From assembly GCF_004962245.1 (NCBI RefSeq), contig NZ_SUHQ01000004.1, positions 62,001 through 126,000 of the forward strand: DNA of 64,000 nucleotides, written 5' to 3'. The notes beneath the pieces are model-generated. The model was not told the origin of the DNA, made no database searches, and worked only from the letters and a program-made list of their open reading frames with translations. Shown here piece after piece: positions 60,927 through 64,000 of the stretch (positions within the stretch are counted from its first letter, which is position 1; every line of letters starts with the position of its first letter). Source of the DNA: Mesorhizobium sp. Its GTDB lineage: Bacteria; Pseudomonadota; Alphaproteobacteria; Rhizobiales; Rhizobiaceae. Position numbers and translations under genes: made by a program.

Positions 60927-61991
60927 ATGCTTCGCAAGCTGGCCGCAATCATCCTAGCCGCATCACTCAGCCTTCCCATGGTTTCCGCCACTGACGCGGC
61001 GCCCAAGAAAGACTTCAAGATATGCTGGTCGATCTATGTCGGCTGGATGCCATGGGGCTATCTCTCCGACAGCGGCATCATGAAAAAATGGGCCGACAAA
61101 TACGGCATCAACGTCGAGATCACCCGCATCAACGACTATGTCGAAAGCATCAACCAGTACACAGCCGGCGGCTTCGACGGCTGTTCGATGACCAACATGG
61201 ACGCGCTGTCGATCCCCGCAGGCGGCGGCGTCGACACCACCGCCGTGATCATCGGCGACTTTTCCAACGGCAACGATGCCGTGATCCTCAAGGATAAGAC
61301 CGCGCTCGCCGACATTGCCGGCCAGAAGGTCAACCTTGTCGAGCTCTCCGTCTCGCATTATCTGCTGGCGCGGGCGCTGGACACGGTCAAGCTCGCCGAG
61401 AAGGACATCACCGTCGTCAACACGTCCGACGCCGACATGGTCGCCGCCTATGGCACCAGCGACGTCACTTCGGTCGTCACCTGGAACCCGCTGGTTTCCG
61501 AGATCCTCGCCATGCCGGGTGCGCACAAGGTGTTCGACTCCTCGCAGATTCCCGGTGAGATCATCGACATGATGGTCGTCAACACCGAAACGCTGAAGGA
61601 CAATCCGGCATTGGGCAAGGCGCTTGTCGGCGCGTGGTATGAGGCGATGGACCTGATGACCTCGGACACGCCGGAAGGCAAGGCAGCCAAGGAGGAGATG
61701 GCCAAGGCGTCCGGCACGGACCTCGCCGGCTTCGACGCGCAGCTCGCCTCGACAGCAATGTTCTTCGACCCCGCCAAGGCGGTCGAATTCACCATCGGCG
61801 CCGAACTGCCGAAGACGATGGATCTTGTCCGCAACTTCCTGTTCAGCCACGGCATCCTCGGCACCAACGCGACGAGTGTCGACGTGATCGGCATGAGCTT
61901 TCCCGACGGATCCACGCTGGGCGACGCCAAGAACGTCAAGCTGCGTTTCGATCCAGCCTTCATGGCCGAGGCTGCAACCGCAACGCCCTGA
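60927..61991 (+). CDS. ABC transporter substrate-binding protein (NitT/TauT type), probable guanidine binder
   Basis: AGGGG 6 bases upstream marks the ATG at 60927; the protein has 354 residues with a signal peptide (MLRKLAAIILAASLSLPMVS, cleavage near residue 26). The mature domain is a type II periplasmic binding fold: KICWSIYVGWMPWGYL, VEITRINDYVESINQYTAGG and GFDGCSMTNMDALSIPA. This group is annotated as putative urea ABC transporter binding proteins and is commonly controlled by ykkC RNAs. Guanidine or a close derivative is therefore the likely ligand. Confidence 0.88.
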   Translation: MLRKLAAIILAASLSLPMVSATDAAPKKDFKICWSIYVGWMPWGYLSDSGIMKKWADKYGINVEITRINDYVESINQYTAGGFDGCSMTNMDALSIPAGGGVDTTAVIIGDFSNGNDAVILKDKTALADIAGQKVNLVELSVSHYLLARALDTVKLAEKDITVVNTSDADMVAAYGTSDVTSVVTWNPLVSEILAMPGAHKVFDSSQIPGEIIDMMVVNTETLKDNPALGKALVGAWYEAMDLMTSDTPEGKAAKEEMAKASGTDLAGFDAQLASTAMFFDPAKAVEFTIGAELPKTMDLVRNFLFSHGILGTNATSVDVIGMSFPDGSTLGDAKNVKLRFDPAFMAEAATATP

Positions 61992-62021
61992 CTCGACATG
62001 CTGGTCAGGGGAATGAGCGCC

Positions 62022-62906
62022 ATGAATGCAGTCTCCAAGGCGGGCGGGGAGGGCACGCACTCTTCCCCGCCAAGGCCGAAGGTGCGCCTTCGCATGATCA
62101 ATGCGAAGGTCTCGCGCGGCGGCGCCTTGTTCCTCGGCGGCTTGCCGTTCTTGTTCGTGGCGATCGCCTACCTGATCGCTTCCGCGCAACGACTGGCTGT
62201 CAATCCCAGCGACAAGCTGCTGCCTTCGCCGGTGCAGATGTGGTCGGCCTTCCTTGACCTGGCGACGGTTCCGGACAAGCGCTCCGGCGACCTCATCCTG
62301 TGGGTCGACACCTATGCCAGTCTCGTCAGGCTGTTCGCCGGCGTGGGCGTGGCCACGCTCGTAGCGCTTTCGCTTGGCATCGCCATCGGCTTCATTCCGC
62401 GGGTGCGGGCCTTCCTGCTGCCTTTCGTCACCGTCGTCTGCGTCATTCCACCATTGGCGCTGCTGCCGATCCTGTTCATCGCGCTTGGCCTTGGCGAAAC
62501 GGCCAAGATCACGCTGATCGCCATCGGCGTCGCGCCGGTGATGGTGCGCGACATCGCAAACCGGGTGATGGAATTGCCGTCCGAACTGGTGGCCAAGGCG
62601 CAGACGCTTGGCGGCAACAGCTGGACCATGATCTTGCGGCTGGTGCTGCCGCAAGTCATGCCGCGCCTCATCACCTGTGTGCGGCTGGCGCTCGGGCCTG
62701 CCTGGCTTTTCCTGATCGCCGCCGAAGCCATCGCGTCGACCGAGGGGCTGGGTTACCGCATCTTCCTCGTCCGCCGCTATCTGTCGATGGACGTGATCCT
62801 TCCCTATGTCGCCTGGATCACGTTGCTTGCCGTCATCACCGACTGGCTGCTGGTACGGCTTTCCCAGGCGATGTCCCCCTGGGCGCATCCGGTGGAGGCC
62901 AAATGA
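62022..62906 (+). CDS. ABC transporter permease (NitT/TauT type)
   Basis: Starts at 61998, 62013 and 62022 are possible; AGGGGA is properly spaced only for 62022. The protein (about 294 residues) has about six helices and the coupling loop ELVAKAQTLGGNSWTMILRL. The long polar head before the first helix is unusual but seen in this subgroup. It overlaps the ATPase gene by 4 bases. Confidence 0.88.
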   Translation: MNAVSKAGGEGTHSSPPRPKVRLRMINAKVSRGGALFLGGLPFLFVAIAYLIASAQRLAVNPSDKLLPSPVQMWSAFLDLATVPDKRSGDLILWVDTYASLVRLFAGVGVATLVALSLGIAIGFIPRVRAFLLPFVTVVCVIPPLALLPILFIALGLGETAKITLIAIGVAPVMVRDIANRVMELPSELVAKAQTLGGNSWTMILRLVLPQVMPRLITCVRLALGPAWLFLIAAEAIASTEGLGYRIFLVRRYLSMDVILPYVAWITLLAVITDWLLVRLSQAMSPWAHPVEAK

Positions 62907-63724
62907 GCCGCATCGTCGTTCACGGGCTGGAAAAGAGCTACGGCGATGCCCGCGTGCTCGAGCGGGTCAACGTCACCGCCGAGGCCGGCGAATTCCTGTC
63001 GCTGGTCGGCGCCAGCGGCTGCGGAAAATCGACGTTCCTGCGCATCCTGCTCGGCCAGGAGCAGCAGAGCGGCGGCGTGGTCGTTGTCGACGACGGCCCG
63101 ATCGTGCCCGAACCCACACCGCAGCGCGGCATCGTCTTCCAGCGCTATTCGGTGTTTCCGCATCTGACCGCCCTCCAGAACCTGCTGCTGGTCGAAGACT
63201 TTCGCTCGGGCGGGCCGTTTGGCCGCGTCTTCGGCGCCAGGCGCAGAAATGCCAGGCAAGTGGCCGAAGCCATGCTGGAGCGGGTCGGCCTTGCCCACGC
63301 GCGCGACCTCTATCCCGCCTCGCTCTCGGGCGGCATGCAGCAGCGGCTGGCGATTGCGCAGACCTTGCTTGGCCGTCCGCAGATACTGCTTCTCGACGAG
63401 CCGTTCGGGGCGCTCGATCCCGGCATCCGCGTCGAGATGCACGAACTGCTCACCGAACTGTGGACCGAGCACGGCATGACAGTGGTGATGGTCACCCACG
63501 ACATCGGCGAGGCCTTCAAGCTCGGCACCCGCGTGCTGGTCTTCGACAAGGTGCGCCACGACCCGCAGTTCCCGTCCGCCTATGGCGCGACGATCACCTA
63601 CGATCTGAAGCTCGACCGCAAGAACCGGGCTTCTTCTCTGGAAGTGGCCAAGGTGGCCGCGATGGTCGGGACGGCCCGGCCGGATAGCGCGATCGCGACG
63701 ACGGCGTCGCAACGGAGACCTTAG
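62903..63724 (+). CDS. ABC transporter ATP-binding protein (NitT/TauT type)
   Basis: The ATG at 62903 lies in an ATGA overlap with GGAGG upstream; the product has 273 residues. Motifs are Walker A GASGCGKST, Q-loop VFQRYSVFPHLTALQN, signature LSGGMQQRLAIAQTL, Walker B ILLLDEPFGALD and VTHDIGEAF. The family usually has about 250 residues, so a C-terminal tail of about 45 residues is extra. It powers the permease encoded just upstream. Confidence 0.92.
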   Translation: MSRIVVHGLEKSYGDARVLERVNVTAEAGEFLSLVGASGCGKSTFLRILLGQEQQSGGVVVVDDGPIVPEPTPQRGIVFQRYSVFPHLTALQNLLLVEDFRSGGPFGRVFGARRRNARQVAEAMLERVGLAHARDLYPASLSGGMQQRLAIAQTLLGRPQILLLDEPFGALDPGIRVEMHELLTELWTEHGMTVVMVTHDIGEAFKLGTRVLVFDKVRHDPQFPSAYGATITYDLKLDRKNRASSLEVAKVAAMVGTARPDSAIATTASQRRP

Positions 63725-63725
63725 A

Positions 63726-64000
63726 ATGTTTGGAAATATCCCCGAACGCAGCCACCGCCGTGCAGGGCTCGTCGCCCGGGAGGCCAGGGAGCGCTTCCAC
63801 CACCCCGATTTCGACGCCCGCGGCACGCAGGGCTGGAAGTCGATCGAGGCCGAGGGGAAACTGCCGGAAAGCGGCTGGCGCAAGGAGCAGCAATGGGCGC
63901 TCGACATGGGCCTGCCGGGATCGGAGTCGATCGTCGACAAGTCGATCCCGACATTCGCGCGCGGCGAGCTGCCGCATTTCGCCGGCATCAACACTTTTCT
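63726..64000 (+). CDS. Ureohydrolase (arginase/agmatinase) family, probable guanidine hydrolase (partial)
   Basis: Only 91 residues fit before the window ends. The frame starts 1 base after the ATPase stop, with GGAG upstream. It shows a long N-terminal extension (MFGNIPERSHRRAGLVA) and ends with PTFARGELPHFAGINTF, the segment just before the first metal-binding region in agmatinase-like proteins. Guanidine hydrolases (GdmH type) have such extensions and sit under guanidine riboswitches. The metal ligands lie beyond the window, so the call rests on context and this short match. Confidence 0.6.
   Translation, partial: MFGNIPERSHRRAGLVAREARERFHHPDFDARGTQGWKSIEAEGKLPESGWRKEQQWALDMGLPGSESIVDKSIPTFARGELPHFAGINTF

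Noticed and set aside
1..64000. tRNA, rRNA, CRISPR arrays, prophage or toxin-antitoxin pairs
   Set aside because: I looked for cloverleaf-like segments, regularly spaced repeats and typical small gene pairs and saw none that I could support.

Overview
The window looks like a chromosomal or megaplasmid segment of a GC-rich alphaproteobacterium, most likely Mesorhizobium or a close relative in the Rhizobiales. The grounds are the density of ABC-transporter-linked catabolic operons, GntR and MarR regulators, and small nested palindromic intergenic repeats (47475-47523, 48709-48816) of a kind I know from Mesorhizobium-like genomes. No rRNA, tRNA, CRISPR array, phage block or intact insertion sequence was seen.

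Layout. (1) 1-6189, minus strand: a type I secretion operon with a 1201-residue repeat-rich substrate, an ABC exporter and a membrane-fusion protein cut by the window edge; a LuxR-type response regulator lies upstream. (2) 7493-9010: an exported S10-type serine carboxypeptidase. (3) 9312-21577: a catabolic block with a hydroxyproline-epimerase homologue, DUF1349 protein, Gfo/Idh/MocA oxidoreductase, DapA-family lyase, aldehyde dehydrogenase, GMC flavoprotein, FadR-type GntR regulator and a polyamine-type ABC transporter. Four copies of an ATTGGATACAAT-like box sit before its transcription units. (4) 21735-25500: a large LuxR-family ATPase regulator, a repeated structured leader, a small exported protein and a truncated PQ-loop-like gene.

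(5) 25523-38019: a BMP-type (nucleoside-like) ABC transporter with two nucleoside hydrolases, two DUF1185 proteins, an enamidase-like amidohydrolase, MarR regulator, isochorismatase-type amidohydrolase and two dehydrogenase/epimerase genes. A TTGATGGTCATA-like box lies in both divergent promoter regions, which suggests one MarR-controlled regulon for an N-containing cyclic compound. (6) 38158-44749: acyl-CoA metabolism with a thiolase, acetoacetyl-CoA synthetase, a thiolase-fold protein lacking the usual Cys, a DUF35-MaoC fusion and an MFS carrier. (7) 44887-54422: a HutC-type GntR regulator, two SDRs, a class II aldolase, a ribose-type sugar ABC transporter, a PfkB kinase and an aldehyde dehydrogenase remnant. 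A TGGTWATAACCA box links blocks 6 and 7.

(8) 54519-60132: a GFA-domain protein, an SDR with Phe in place of the catalytic Tyr, a 2OG-Fe(II) oxygenase and a very large STAND-ATPase/SARP-type regulator whose upstream region carries the second copy of the structured leader. (9) 60718-64000: a guanidine-I (ykkC) riboswitch followed by a NitT/TauT-type ABC transporter and the first part of a ureohydrolase, together a likely guanidine uptake and hydrolysis operon cut by the window edge.
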